The translations under genes were made by a program, and so were the position numbers. DNA of 64,000 nucleotides from Cepaea nemoralis (lineage: Eukaryota; Mollusca; Gastropoda; Stylommatophora; Helicidae), in NCBI GenBank assembly GCA_014155875.1, contig JACEFZ010021419.1, positions 257,501 to 321,500 on the forward strand, written 5' to 3'. Below are positions 35,591 to 46,461 of the stretch, in pieces. Below the pieces are notes generated by a model. That model was not told the DNA's origin. It did no database searches and saw only the letters and a program-made list of their open reading frames with translations. Each line of letters opens with the position of its first letter. Position 1 is the first letter of the stretch.

Positions 35591-36494
35591 ATAGATAAAT
35601 TGTCATGTTAAACCGGATAAATATGCCTACCGTTTTAACGTTTCTACTTGAACACAATCCAGGTTTTATATAGCACATACTAATTATGGGAAATCTGACC
35701 TATGTGTCTACCACATAATCGTTTCTATGCTCTCCAAGTTTTAGATTTAAAATAATAGTATAATGGGAGAACAGACCATTGTGTCCACCGTTTTATCTGT
35801 TACTTATCTTTACTATCCTGCACAGATTATAGTGGAGAAACGCCATTATGTCTATTTTTTTAACGTTCCTGGTTTTATATATATAATACATATTAAAATT
35901 GGAAAACATACCAATATATCTACCGTCTGTCAGGTCTTAGTCAGATATGACTGAGCTACCGTATGACAGTAGACGGTCTTGTCTGCTTTCTGTTAGTGCC
36001 GAATGTTGGGCGGGACTCACCGAACTCGACACCCTACACTGTGCCAATGGCTTCGGACGAGGAGCGAAATTGGAAGAGTAAAAGCTTTATCCTAGTGGGT
36101 GGAAATACAACCTAAAGATGAAATGTCATCACGGGGCAGACTAGGCCCTAATCATTGGTCGGTAATTTGTCTAGGATCGAAGTTCCCGACAAGTGGAGAA
36201 TTAGAACACTGTTTTTTTTTTTTTCTGATCCGGCAGCTTGCCTTGTTCCAGATGCATTGGTGTTACCTTTCCTCTGGAAAGTCCTTTAAGCAGACAGAGA
36301 GTGATAATGCTGCACGGGCAACACATGGTCTTCTATAATTCAGCCCAGGCTATGTGCTATAGATAAGTATAACTCCACCCCTGGTCCCCTCCATTAGTTG
36401 TAGTTTGTATTCCTGTTCTGAAGCGCCATATAACAAGATATCGTCTGTCAAGACGGCAAGGTGCCGGTAAAAAGGCAATTGATATGCCAGTTTC

Positions 36495-36780
36495 GTGGTT
36501 TCAGCGGACTAAGATCTCTCTTCATCTCCATGTAGGGCAACATTCGCTGACACTATTGTGGCTAACGAAGACGGTATCGACCAAGTCTCCGCTGTGATAA
36601 AGCCTGCTGAGGACTACCCGCTACAAGAATTAGAAGATAGGTGTAGCAACTACACACGATAATGTTAAATACTCATCACTCCAACCTTGCACTGGCCGCT
36701 AGAAGTTCTGATCAGCTTGATGGGGGTGAGTGTGCTGCCTTCTCAACAGCGATGGAACCAAGTTATCACTAGTGCCCAGT
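36495..36780 (+). repeat. Dispersed repeat R1, copy 2
   Basis: AGCGGACTAAGATCTCTCTT, CATCTCCATGTAGGGCAACA, GAGGACTACCCGCTACAAGA, same order as 24040-24350. Confidence 0.75.
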
Positions 36781-36954
36781 TAGTCAATGTGTACACAATT
36801 GAACAACTCGAATCGTCCAAGTTCTACAACAACATAGCAATCAAGTGTATTCTTTCCTTGTTTTTTATTTAAAATACTATATTGGGAAAAGAGCCCAACC
36901 AATATGTCCACGGTTAAATACTTTGTACATTTTCCTGGTTTTATATCCATCCAT

Positions 36955-37255
36955 CATGTGCCATACCGATAAACGTGGGCGATCATGTTCTGTCATCTCA
37001 GTCGACCACTAGAGTCGTGGATCAGCTCCGTGTTCCTGTCTCGACCATGCCACGTGGCCAATCCATCCAGGTATTAACCTCTTGGTCTTCCCCTTGGTTT
37101 TTTCCCTTCGATCTTGCCAGTCGTCACCAAGTTCTCCAATTCATTTCTTCTCATAACATGCCCAAACAATTTTGAATGTCTGCGTCTAATGTCTCTAATC
37201 AGTTTACGATCTTCATTTGTTTCTTGAAGGACTTGTCCATTGGTTTTTCTGTCTG
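36955..37255 (-). pseudogene. RTE-like LINE 3' end, family B copy
   Basis: Minus strand: ETNEDRKLIRDIRRRHSKLF, GHVMRRNELENLVTTGKIEG, KKPRGRPRG, then TGGATTGGCCACGTGGCATG and a (GATG) tail at 36955. This is the clearest copy of the 3' half of the 12840 element. Confidence 0.8.
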
Positions 37256-37589
37256 TCCATGGTTTTATATAGCACATACTATAATGGAGAAAAGAGGACA
37301 ATAAGTCCACCGTGTTATCGATTCCATACTTTTCTGGTTTTATATAGCATATACTATCATAGGAAAACTGATAAATATATCCACCGTTTTATCTTTTCTG
37401 TTCGTACACTTTCCTGATGTTATACAGTACATGTTATTATGGGAAAACAGACAAATGTGTCTACCATATATTCTTTTATATGCCTTCTTAATTGTACATA
37501 GCACACATCACAATGGATTAACAGCTCAGTATGTGTTGCGTTTAATTATTTTTTTTTCAATTCTTTCCTGCTTTTATATAGGACATACT

Positions 37590-37912
37590 ACGCGGGTAAG
37601 TTAATACGTAAGTCACAAATGGTTGTAGAAAAATAACTAACTATGATAACAACTTGAAACGAGTTTATTTGTATACATACATTGTCCCTTTACTTCTCAA
37701 CATAATTTCCACCAACATTGATGCACTTATCCCATCGTTTTATCAGTCCTCCCAAACCGGCTGCACAGAACTGCATACCCGGTTTACTAAACCACTTTTT
37801 CACTTCACATTCAACTTCAGCGTCATTCTCGAAATGTCTCCCGCCAAGGTGTGTTTTCAGTTGACTTAGCCCCTAGCGATTTCCTGTAAAGCGGTGCATA
37901 GTTGGGTAAAAA
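37590..37912 (-). pseudogene. Mariner transposase C-terminal fragment with terminal repeat
   Basis: Minus strand reads LKTHLGGRHFENDAEVECEV, KKWFSKPGMQFCAAGLGGLI, KRWDKCINVGGNYVEK stop. The RWDKCIN--G-YVEK ending is characteristic of mariner transposases. The third catalytic aspartate region lies upstream and is lost. The 3' terminal repeat (GGGTAAGTTAATACGTAAGT) is at 37590. No start. Confidence 0.85.
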
Positions 37913-37918
37913 ATGTTA

Positions 37919-38168
37919 CGAGAGTGAGTCAATAAGTAAGTCACACAGTTCTGTGGGATTTCAGGTAAATGAAAACAGGGCACGCAGATTTATGCAGCCG
38001 GTTTGGGAGGACTGATAAAAAGATGGGATAAGTGCATCAATTTTGGTGGAAATTAGGTTGAGAAATAAAGGGACAATGTATGTATAAAAGTAAACTGGTT
38101 TCAAGTTGTCATCATAGTTAGATACTTTCCTACAGCCATTTGTGACTTACTTATTAACTTACCCTCGT
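37919..38168 (+). mobile_element. Internally deleted mariner (~250 bp), TA-flanked
   Basis: Begins CGAGAGTGAGTCAATAAGTA and ends with its imperfect inverse TACTTATTAACTTACCCTCG, with TA on each side. The right 190 bp encode remnants of the same transposase C-terminus as 37590-37912, in opposite orientation. The two therefore form a long inverted repeat. Confidence 0.85.
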
Positions 38169-38384
38169 ATAATGGTAAACATACCAATATATCTAATGCC
38201 TAATCTTGTCTATACTTTTATAGTTTTACATAGCACATACTATAGTGGTAAAATTATAACTGGCAATTATAGAAGACTAGAAAAAAGGTCGCTTAAAAGT
38301 CGACGTGTCAGCTTCATTGCTTGGTTGTTATCCCATATGTCTCAGTCTCTTTCCGCAGCACGGAAAGCGTCGTACAAAGCACGA

Positions 38385-38525
38385 ACTCCATAGCTCTAGC
38401 GACGACCCACAGGAGCCTCCGAAATAATTGCACCCGTGAACTGAAGGACACGGCCCGGATTCGAACCCACAACCTTCGGAGCCCGAGGCAGACGGCTTGA
38501 CCACTTTGCCACGGAGACTCCCGGA
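38385..38525 (-). mobile_element. tRNA-headed SINE, family beta
   Basis: Reverse complement: GTCTCCGTGGCAAAGTGGTC, AAGCCGTCTGCCTCGGGCTC, TTGTGGGTTCGAATCC, then body GGAGGCTCCTGTGGGTCGTC. Second copy nested at 40506-40745. Confidence 0.75.
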
Positions 38526-38604
38526 GATTAGGAAAAGAAGCAGAAATAAGACACTAGACAATATACTCGTATTTATCTTAGTAAGTTAAGGAGACTTTTA
38601 CACT

Positions 38605-38850
38605 CCTTACGCGAATTGGACATATCCTCTTAGACATATTTGTATGGTCCAATGGGCACTCGATGGGTGATGACATCACCATTACGCCCGCCGCCTTTAT
38701 TTCCCAATTCACTTCCTGATACCATCTTAATGCTGTATGGACCTGGGAGCCCAGGTCAAGTTTAAAACTCCGTCCCGATGCGGATTCGAACACATGACCA
38801 TCGAGCCGGCAGGCGAGCGTCTAGCTACTACGCTACCGCGACGAGACAAT
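38605..38850 (-). mobile_element. tRNA-headed SINE, family alpha
   Basis: Reverse complement: GTCGCGGTAGCGTAGTAGCT, GTCATGTGTTCGAATCC, body GACCTGGGCTCCCAGGTC, AAGTGAATTGGGAAATAAAG, tail GAGTGCCCATTGGACCATAC. Second copy at 40330-40825. Confidence 0.8.
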
Positions 38851-39011
38851 ATAACAGTTGACAACTATAGGCACACCGGGAATCGAATCTGTCCCCTCCA
38901 AGTAATAATATTGTCTCTCTGAAGAAACAAGCAGACTTCGAGGCGTGGCCGGATAGATACAGCTGAAAAGAGCTCGAAGAAAATTTGCTAGCGATATTTC
39001 TTATATAGTAA

Positions 39012-39300
39012 CAGATCACATTGACCAAATGGTAAGAGCACGCGCCTGCTGACTAGTTGGTCCTAGGTTTAAACCCCAGGGAGCCGCTTGTTTAGATCTG
39101 TAACACGGCTGTTACGAAATTTTAAGCTGGGGCTCACATATCTACCCGGCCTAAAATGGGTACCAGGAAATGACTTTTGAAAGTAAAGACGGCTTGAGAC
39201 CGGCCACATCAGCCACTGAGTGCCGTTTGGTCTATACAAATATGTGTCTAGTTCCATATTCCCAATGCGCCTTAGGCGTGTGAAAGTGACCTTTAATTGT
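39012..39300 (+). mobile_element. tRNA-headed SINE
   Basis: A box GACCAAATGGTAAGAGCACG, B box AGGTTTAAACCCC, body CTAAAATGGGTACCAGGAAA, tail TGAGTGCCGTTTGGTCTATA, CAAATATGTGTCTAG, ATGCGCCTTAGGCG. Confidence 0.75.
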
Positions 39301-39719
39301 GTTTACAGAGTGGGATTGTTTCGTGATTATATGGTTTCGGGGTCCAACCCAGTCTCACAAAATAATAGCTCGAACATGTTCTGGTGTTATACTGACCGGA
39401 GCAGCTGTCATCTGTCGTTTGGTCAAGAAATATTCCTCAAAGTGCCACGTTGGCATGAAAACGCAGCCACATACGTCTGAAATCTCAACCAGGACTTGAC
39501 AAAGGCAATGTAATGTATATAATAACTCCGGGGTATTTCATAAGTTTCCCAGTGTCATTAAATTCTAGAGGTCTTTGCTGTTTTCATTGAAATGCTTTTC
39601 AAGTAATGGTTTTCGTCTGCAGTTTCATTTGCTTCCTGCTTCTAAGCAAAATGTTATTGTAGTAATTTGACTATCCCTGTTTTTTTCTTTCTTAAAACAG
39701 CCATACTACCGGACAGGCA

Positions 39720-39744
39720 GCCGGGGGGGGGGGGGGGGGGGGGG
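39720..39744. repeat. Poly(G) run
   Basis: CC followed by an uninterrupted G run of more than 20, with clear G-quadruplex potential. Confidence 0.95.
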
Positions 39745-40099
39745 TCTCAATGGTGAAGGAGGAAAGTCCTTTTCCTCGAGTTCTGATGGTCATAGGTTCG
39801 TTATCGAGCTACGTTGTTCATACCGCGAGTAAATTGTGTTTTTCTAGAGAGCCTTCGAAGTCAACGCTGGGGCTGCGGAGTTCGTACTTTGTGCAATGCA
39901 AGGGCTGGTAGCTTGCCGTACCGCAGAGTGGCTGAGCCAGACGGGGTAAACCCAATGCAATGAAACCGATCTTTTCATGGTTAAGTTTAACCTTAGACTA
40001 TAGACACACACAATACAGACAGGCACCCCCAGCACCCCCTCACCCATCCACCAATTCGTCCATCCACCCACCTATCCACCTACAGTGGCAGACAGTCAA

Positions 40100-40190
40100 A
40101 CAGACAGAACGAACGAACAAACTTTATTTTCAAAGGGTTAAGAATTGGGCACGCAGGCCCGTCTAGCTTTCTGCCCTTAAGAAAGACAGA
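40100..40190 (-). mobile_element. LINE/SINE 3'-end repeat (GGGCACGCAGGCCCGTC family), copy 2
   Basis: GAACGAACGAACAAACTTTA, TTTTCAAAGGGTTAAGAATT, GGGCACGCAGGCCCGTC. On the minus strand this reads as a 3' terminus with AAAATAAAG and a (GTTC) tail. Confidence 0.7.
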
Positions 40191-40329
40191 CAGGCATACG
40201 TGCTGGCAGGCAGGCATGTAGGCAGACAGTGAAGTTGATACGCAGGTAAGAAAGCAGATACATATCCATATCTTAGCAAAATGGTGAGCTCATCGCAGTA
40301 TATATTTTTTAAAGAAGCAAATGTGCATT

Positions 40330-40825
40330 GGATATATAGTTCTAGACATATTTGTATAGACCAATGGGCATTCGGTAGGTGATGAGAGCATTATTACGCC
40401 GGCCGCTTTTACTTCCCAAATCACTTCCTGGTACTGGTTCATGCGTGATGAACCTGGGAGCCCAGGTCGATTTTTAAAATTCCCCCGTTGCGGATTTGAG
40501 ATGTTTAAAAGGTAAGAGAATCGATTTCATTGCGCCGGGTTTTAGCCCATACGACTCGGTCTCTTTCCGCAGGGTGGCCTACTGGAAAGCGTCACAAAAA
40601 GCACGAACTATATAGCTCCAGCGACGACCCTCGAGAGTCTCCGAGAAAACTGCATTCGTGAACCTAATATCGTAACCCAGAATAGAACCCACAACCTTCG
40701 GAGTGTGAGGCAGGTTGCGTAACTATTTTGCCACGGAGACTCCCTCCTCGATGCAGGATTTAATCACGTGATCACCGGGCAGGCAGGTAAGCAGTCTAAG
40801 TTAGCACGCTACCGCGACTAGGACA
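40330..40825 (-). mobile_element. SINE alpha interrupted by a nested SINE beta
   Basis: The head (40746-40825) and body (40330-40505) of a family alpha SINE are separated by a 240-bp family beta SINE. The flanks of the insert, AAATCCTGCATCGAGG and AAATCCGCAACGGGGG (reverse complement), are a diverged duplication of the SINE alpha segment that follows its B box. This fixes the order: alpha first, beta later. Confidence 0.75.
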
Positions 40826-41109
40826 ATATAACAGTTTAAAACTATAGGCTCGCCGAGGATCGTGTATGTCCCTTCTTAATGATAACATTGTCTCTCTGAA
40901 GAAACAAGCTTACTTCGATGCAAGGCCAGTAGATACAACTGAAAGCAAGCCTTAAGACAGATAGAATGAGAAAGAGGGAGGGCGCGAGAGAGAGACAGGG
41001 AGAGACGGAGGGGGAATGGAGAAAGCTGGGGTCGATAGTGAGAGAGTGAGCGAGAGAGAGAAAGAGAGATATGGAGGGAAGGAGGAAGACAAGCAGAGGC
41101 CCTGTTCTC

Positions 41110-41330
41110 CTATTTTAAGGCTGTTTAATGAAATCTCACTATGTTGCTTTATTACCATAATGCTGGAAATTTTTAAGACATCTAATGCGCGCGGGAGAAA
41201 GTTGATGAAATAATTGACAGAGAGCTGTTGCCATTCATGCGTTACTTTTTGTGGCTGTTGTGAAATTTGCTGCCAGGTCTTTTCATACAATTTTTCCAGG
41301 CAATTTTCCCACACATAAAACACTATACAG
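41110..41330 (-). pseudogene. Possible Tc1-like transposase C-terminus
   Basis: Minus strand: KTWQQISQQPQKVTHEWQQL then SVNYFINFLPRALDVLKI. The EW--L---FI--LPRAL spacing resembles the end of Tc1 transposases (EW--IP---------M--R). Weak, no terminal repeats found. Confidence 0.35.
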
Positions 41331-41514
41331 CTTTATATAAGATTGATCTAGGCAGCTTTTATTCTGTGTCGTGCGATGTATACTTTCTGCATTAGAGGTG
41401 TCGATCTTTGTCTAAGTGAAACAATCTTCTATACCAGTGATTCCCAAATTATTTGGATCCTTTTGTTTTTATTTTGTTCGCTCACATTTGAATCCGAACG
41501 TAGTCCTCACACGT

Positions 41515-41690
41515 GCTATTTAGGATGTACTTTTAATGACTGTGGAGTTTTTGACAATATTGCAGTTCCAAGTTTTGTATTGACCTCTTAAGTTGCATAA
41601 ACTCCACAGAGGGTGAATACAAAACTTGGAACGACAATGTTTTCAAAAATACCCACAGTCATTAACAATACACCCTATGCTATCAGTAGT
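41515..41690. repeat. Long fold-back (inverted repeat), ~75-bp arms
   Basis: TTAATGACTGTGGAGTTTTT and GTTCCAAGTTTTGTATT on the left arm pair with AATACAAAACTTGGAACG and CCCACAGTCATTAAC on the right arm, around a ~20-bp loop. No coding potential. Probably a MITE-like element of unknown family. Confidence 0.8.
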
Positions 41691-42354
41691 TGCTGCTACT
41701 ACTAGGGTGTGCACTGGACTGATTTTTGAGAGCGGGTTAGTTTTTCCTATTACCTGTGTCCACCACCATCAGGCGAACCCACTCCGTCTTCTTAGATACT
41801 TGTTATTTACGTCACCAAGTCAAGGACGAGAAGTCAACATTCAAATCCAACTCATCGGTTTGCGAAAAGAACCCCATACCACTGTCAAAGAAGAAAGTTC
41901 GAGCGCGAGCGCCTTAAACCGTTAGGCCACGTCAAGATTCGTTAGGTTTGGTTGATTGTATTTAAAATCACCATCGTAAAAATCACCTTCTCCATAAGTG
42001 TTCACTCTCCTTCTGAAAATCCCAGGATAATCACCCCAGCCCCGCACAAGCTCCGTAGCACATGCATATTAGAAAAGGTCCATTTCCCACAGCGTATTTG
42101 GTATATGGTGCTAACGTCAAACTTTTATAGACCAAATGCCACTCGATGGGGGATGTGGTAAATATCACGCGATCACCATTACTTCCCATACCATTGCCTG
42201 GTATTCATTTTAAAATGCATCGGGTGTTCTTGTTTGTTTCACAAAGGCAAGGTTTTTGATCGACTATACCAGAATCGGGATGGGGAAGTAAGTATAATGT
42301 TTCCAGATTTCTTATTTGTACAAGGCAAAATACAGATAGTAAAGGGGGAAGCGG

Positions 42355-42480
42355 CTGGCTGAAATGGTTTCAGTGTCCGTCTCAAGCTCAGGAGATAGCG
42401 GGTTCGATCCCTGTATAGAGCTTGGATTTTCTAAGACTCCTTGGTATCTAATAATATCACCGATCCCTTGTGTGGTGGAG
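42355..42480 (+). mobile_element. tRNA-headed SINE
   Basis: GCGGCTGGCTGAAATGGTTT as A-box region, GCGGGTTCGATCCCTG as B box, then CTAAGACTCCTTGGTATC. Positions 42100-42200 hold the tail of another, minus-strand SINE (ACTTTTATAGACCAAATGCC). Confidence 0.6.
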
Positions 42481-42489
42481 CTTGTCCAT

Positions 42490-42965
42490 CACGAATAACG
42501 ATGACCATTCATTTCATCCAGTGGGATTGAATGTTTGGAGCCTGAGTTCTGAGATGAGGCCTAGTTTGGCTCGAAATGTTCTTTGACAATGTGGACAAAG
42601 AATGGTTCACGTTCCAGGAGGAGGCTCTGCTGCGGTGGGTTTTTTTCCAGTCTTTTTTCCCACAGCTCTTAAGTCCTGTTTGCTTCGCAAGTGAATTCAC
42701 ACTTGCATAATGATGTACGCCATGAATTTCGGTTTTTGGCAATAGTCACCCAAGTGTCGTGATTAATTCCAAAAGCTTTAAGCGAAGTCTTCAGACTGTC
42801 TTCAAAGCTTTTCCTCTGGTCGGTTTGGGAGCGTTTATCACAGCGCAGTCCAACGTAAAATCTAGCATTCTGGAACAAGGGCAAAAACCAGGAGTTCTTG
42901 TGTTCCACTTGCACACATTAATAAATCTTGCTGCAGTTGGAAATCGCAAAGAGTAAACCATAAGG
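42490..42965 (-). pseudogene. LINE 3' end, family C (copy 1)
   Basis: Minus strand: GLRCDKRSQTDQRKSFEDSL, KTSLKAFGINHDTWVTIAKN, RNSWRTSLCKCEF. The pattern (R-K-F-DSLK-SLKAF-I--DTW---A--R--WR) is the post-RT region of a LINE class. Such elements often end in a C2H2-type finger; here that region is SKNISSQTRPHLRTQ and is degraded. Confidence 0.7.
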
Positions 42966-43599
42966 CCGCAGCCCTGAAAAAATTGTTAGAACAGGTGAAC
43001 CTACACACAGGTTGATAGAGCCCGTTACCTTAACTGGAATCTAGGTATAGAGGAAGTAAACCTGACACAAGTGCATGCTGAAGTCGGATACACTGACCTA
43101 TGAGGTGAATAACTAAATGTGACCTTCTCACCTCGAAAGAAGAACGAACAAGAAGGTACAGATAGTAATAGTGAGGACCTGTTTCGAAACCTGAGAACGG
43201 TCCGAGTCACGACCAATGTCCAAGCCGCGACGATTACACGATATGACCTGACATTGTACTTATCCACGAACCTTGTCAAACATTGCTGAAGTTCTGACCT
43301 AACTTAGATAGCCATACAGAGGACAGAAACCAGGGAAATGACTGAAAAACACGTTACCAATCAGCACAGTGACTGGGACGCAAAGGTGTTTCCAAGACAC
43401 CAGGGCCGGGTTATATACTGGCCAAGACATATTGACGCGTCCTCGTCGAGCGTCCTGGGCAACAGGTCCCTTCGGAGTCCTGGCTAAAGTCAGAAGGATC
43501 GCCGATTCCTCCGAAGTCGGAGAGTGTCTGCCTATAAGGCGAGGGCCCACCAGTCTGCACACCAATAAGCCAATAAGTCTGCACAACCAATAAGCCTGG

Positions 43600-43890
43600 A
43601 CTTCCAGTAATACAATTTCCCCTGGTCTCTGGGTAGTGAGATCGGACGCCCGTGTGTATTGTTGCGCAAGTAAATAATCCCTTGGCAGTTGGAAATCGAA
43701 AAAGAGCAGCCTAACGGCGCTGCCCGGGCAAAAATTTCGAGTTAAAAATCTACCCAAAGTATTTCAGGATCCTCGCCGATGCAACGGAGTTCGTGCATTG
43801 AGCTGAGTTTCTCCAGACTCAGGTTTGAGTTAGGAGGAAAACGGAGCACTTATGGGTTAAACCGTGATGTGATGTTGATCCATCGACTGT
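43600..43890 (+). mobile_element. SINE family delta body, copy 2
   Basis: TCTCTGGGTAGTGAGATCGG to TTGATCCATCGACT, about 95% similar by eye to 16826-17130. Its end abuts the family C LINE end at 43905. Confidence 0.8.
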
Positions 43891-43904
43891 GCTGTTGTTG
43901 TTGT

Positions 43905-44230
43905 TTGTCCATCAAGAATGATGATGACCATTCATTTCATCCAGTGAGGTTAAAGGTATGGAGCCGTGGGTTCTAAGATGGCTGATAAGGCCTACTTTGG
44001 CTCGAAATGTTCTTTGAAGAATGACTTGCGCGATGACTTGGATTAAAGTGAGGAAGAGTTGAGCAATTCGTCGACCTCACTCTCTCGCCCGAGTCCATCT
44101 GAGTCCAGTGGCAAGACAAGTCGAGACGACTGGAGACGAATACAGGTGTAGTGGATGACCAGGGCGCTCTACGTGCCTTGCCGTGCTCATTACGTTCCAC
44201 AACGCTTTGCAGGTAAACGCCGTCTAACCC
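43905..44230 (-). pseudogene. LINE 3' end, family C (copy 2)
   Basis: ATGACCATTCATTTCATCCA, GCTCGAAATGTTCTTTGA match 42505-42590. Only the extreme 3' end and finger-like segment (HSSKNISSQSRP) is retained. The SINE delta end (ATCGACTAAACTAAACTAAA) reappears at 44280, so this LINE end is embedded in SINE delta. Confidence 0.65.
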
Positions 44231-44629
44231 GTTGAATCATGAATGATTTCTTCCGCGCAGTCTGCCGAATCCTGACTGATCCATCGACTAAACTAAACTA
44301 AACACCAATAAGCCAGACATGGGACAACGGATACTCACGCAAACCGTAGGTCCTGTATGACATCACACTGATGTTGGACAACAGGATGCCTTCATCCGAC
44401 ATACAGGTCTTCGCGTTGGAGCTCAAGCCAACGAACACAAGCAAGCACAGTGACTAACATAGGCGGACAGCAAAATCACGGTATCTTGTAAATACGAAAA
44501 ACATACAAGAGACCCGGGGAACAACATCTGCTGTAGAATAAACATAAACAGAGAAGGTTGTGTGTAATAAAGAAAGGCCGTAAGTAGAATACAAATCAGC
44601 TGAATGATGGTAGTGGTGGAACTTCAACT

Positions 44630-44960
44630 CAGAAGTTCCTCAAAATATGCAGCCCACTCTACGTCTAATCTTTAATGTTGGTGATAACTTTCCCATTACT
44701 GATTTGAACATTCCACTTCGTTGATTATATTTTCCTGCCGTTTTCCTTGCGGTACTGTAAAGGTCTCCGAGATTTCCGTTGGCTGTTGCTATTTCTGCCT
44801 CTCCTGCCTGGTCATCTAAATATTGTCTTTTATACGCCCGTATTCGTTATTATTCTTGTATAAGCTTTTGTATATTTTTCATGAGCTCTGGCATCAGTAG
44901 CTCTGATGTTTTTATCGCTGAAATCTTTTTTTTTTTTTTTTGGTCATGTCTTCAATATGT
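44630..44960 (-). pseudogene. RTE-like LINE, linker between endonuclease and RT
   Basis: Minus strand: RIITNTGVYKRQYLDDQAGE, AEIATANGNLGDLYSTARKT, AGKYNQRSGMFKSVMGKLSP. The A--NGN---LY---+-+AGK--- pattern is the segment before RT motif 0. It ends at stops near 44640. Confidence 0.65.
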
Positions 44961-45069
44961 GAGAGTTTCAGATGTTATTCACGCTATATATTTTCGTTTC
45001 TTTTTTCAGAGTACTTCTATACATGTTTTGTTACAAATGCTTTTAACTTGCTAACAAGCTTTGCCAAAA

Positions 45070-45570
45070 TTAAATATTTCCTTGATTAAATATCAAGATA
45101 GATATTCTATACTTCTCATATACAGACACACATTGGCTATTGTTTCACCCAATCTGGGATGATGTTCCAATTCAATCACCAAGCGAATTTTCTTCACTTC
45201 AGAAACATGCCGTAAGCTTAATTCCTAGTAAACGTGAAATACATGAAACGGATCGTTGTAACCTACTTACACGTCTTCATCTATTTCGACTCAGGAAAAT
45301 TTTCTCTTTAACAAGGCCATACTAATCCACACACAAATGTCTAAATATGCTCAAAATTTCCTTTGACCGTCCCTTGAATATAAAGCACAAGTTAGTGAAC
45401 GCTTAAACATACTACATACTTCCAATCCTAGGATAGACTTTTATAAAACAAGCCTAGCATACTCTGCAGCAAAGCTCGTTCATAGCAAATGAAAGACACC
45501 ACCAACTACAAAGAGTCGCAAACTATTTCAACACTATCTCATGACAGACTAAAGACTCCCATAATTAATT
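45070..45570 (+). pseudogene. CR1/Jockey-type LINE, C-terminal remnant
   Basis: SLQKHAVSLIPSKREIHE then FLFNKA-like wording and NPRIDFYKTSLAYSAAKLVH, as in the carboxyl end of CR1/Jockey RT proteins (compare 62618-62872 on the minus strand). Many stops. Confidence 0.6.
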
Positions 45571-45594
45571 AAACCATCCTAATATATATTGGCC

Positions 45595-45830
45595 GGTCTC
45601 TCTGGCCGAGGGGTTACAACACTTTCTCCGTAATCCCGTTTATCACGCAGAGTCTCGTAGCGGGCGAGAACTGGGAGCGGTTCGTCCCCCGCTGGTGACT
45701 TGCGGAATACTGAGCCGGCCGCTCAGAAAGCAATGGTAAACTACTGAGCGTAATCTTGCCAAGAAATCAACAGACAGCTGAAAGATGCTGCTGTTGACAG
45801 CGATGTCCTGTAAAGGATATACAAACAAAT
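45595..45830 (+). mobile_element. tRNA-headed SINE, family gamma (best copy)
   Basis: GGCCGGTCTCTCTGGCCGAG, GGGTTACAACACTTTCTCCG, TAATCCCG..., body GCCGGCCGCTCAGAAAGCAA, CTTGCCAAGAAATCAACAGA, GACAGCGATGTCCTGTAAAG. The head resembles a Leu/Ser-type tRNA. Confidence 0.75.
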
Positions 45831-46440
45831 ATATATTGAGCATTGTTGTCCTACGGTATTTTCTTCTAGCCTTGCTAAGATTATCATAATAAAAAATGCT
45901 TATTAAGTATATAAATAAGTATAGAAATAATTTATGATTATTGCAAATTACCGTAAGTTTAAAATGTAAAAATTATTGTTGTTGTTTAAAATTATTTAAT
46001 AAAAATATGTACTCGTATGAATGAAATAATTTATGAAACGAGAAAGACAAAAATGGCAGAATATTAGACAGACCTAGGTGACCAATTCTTAATCCTAATA
46101 GTCCGTTCATTGATTGGTTTGTTCGTTCCTGGCTCCCACAATCACGATACAGTAAATATATAAACGACTTTTTGTGCGTAGGGTCACATTGGCAAATGTA
46201 AAGCTATTGAGGGGTCGCATATATTTATGTCCACTTTGTTTACAGCAACCTATCACAATAAGTAATTATGAATTATTTATAGGTTATTAAATAGTATAGA
46301 TAACTAATTATTGCAATTTTATTTTACTTATACACTTCTACATTATATTTTACAATATGGACAACAACTTTCACTAATTTGTGAACAAGATTTTAAATTT
46401 GATTAATTTTAATATTTTTTTTTAATTACCTCTCAATGGC
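45831..46440. other. AT-rich flank of the hAT element
   Basis: No coding signal. GGGTCACATTGGCAAATGTA and GGGGTCGCATATATTTATG near 46185-46225 may be the sub-terminal region of the hAT element. No terminal repeat was found. Confidence 0.3.
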
Positions 46441-46461
46441 TTCAATTTAGACACAAACCGA

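Larger units (their letters stand above)
35640..38260. repeat. Decayed ~75-80-bp satellite, interrupted by later insertions
   Basis: Core words recur: GGTTTTATATAGCACATACT, ATAATGGGAAAACAGAC, AATATGTCTACCGTTTTATC, TTTCTATACTTTTCTGG. Blocks: 35640-35950, 36850-36950, 37255-37590, 38165-38255. Insertions between them: R1 (36495-36780), a LINE 3' end (36955-37255) and two mariner remnants. Confidence 0.8.
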
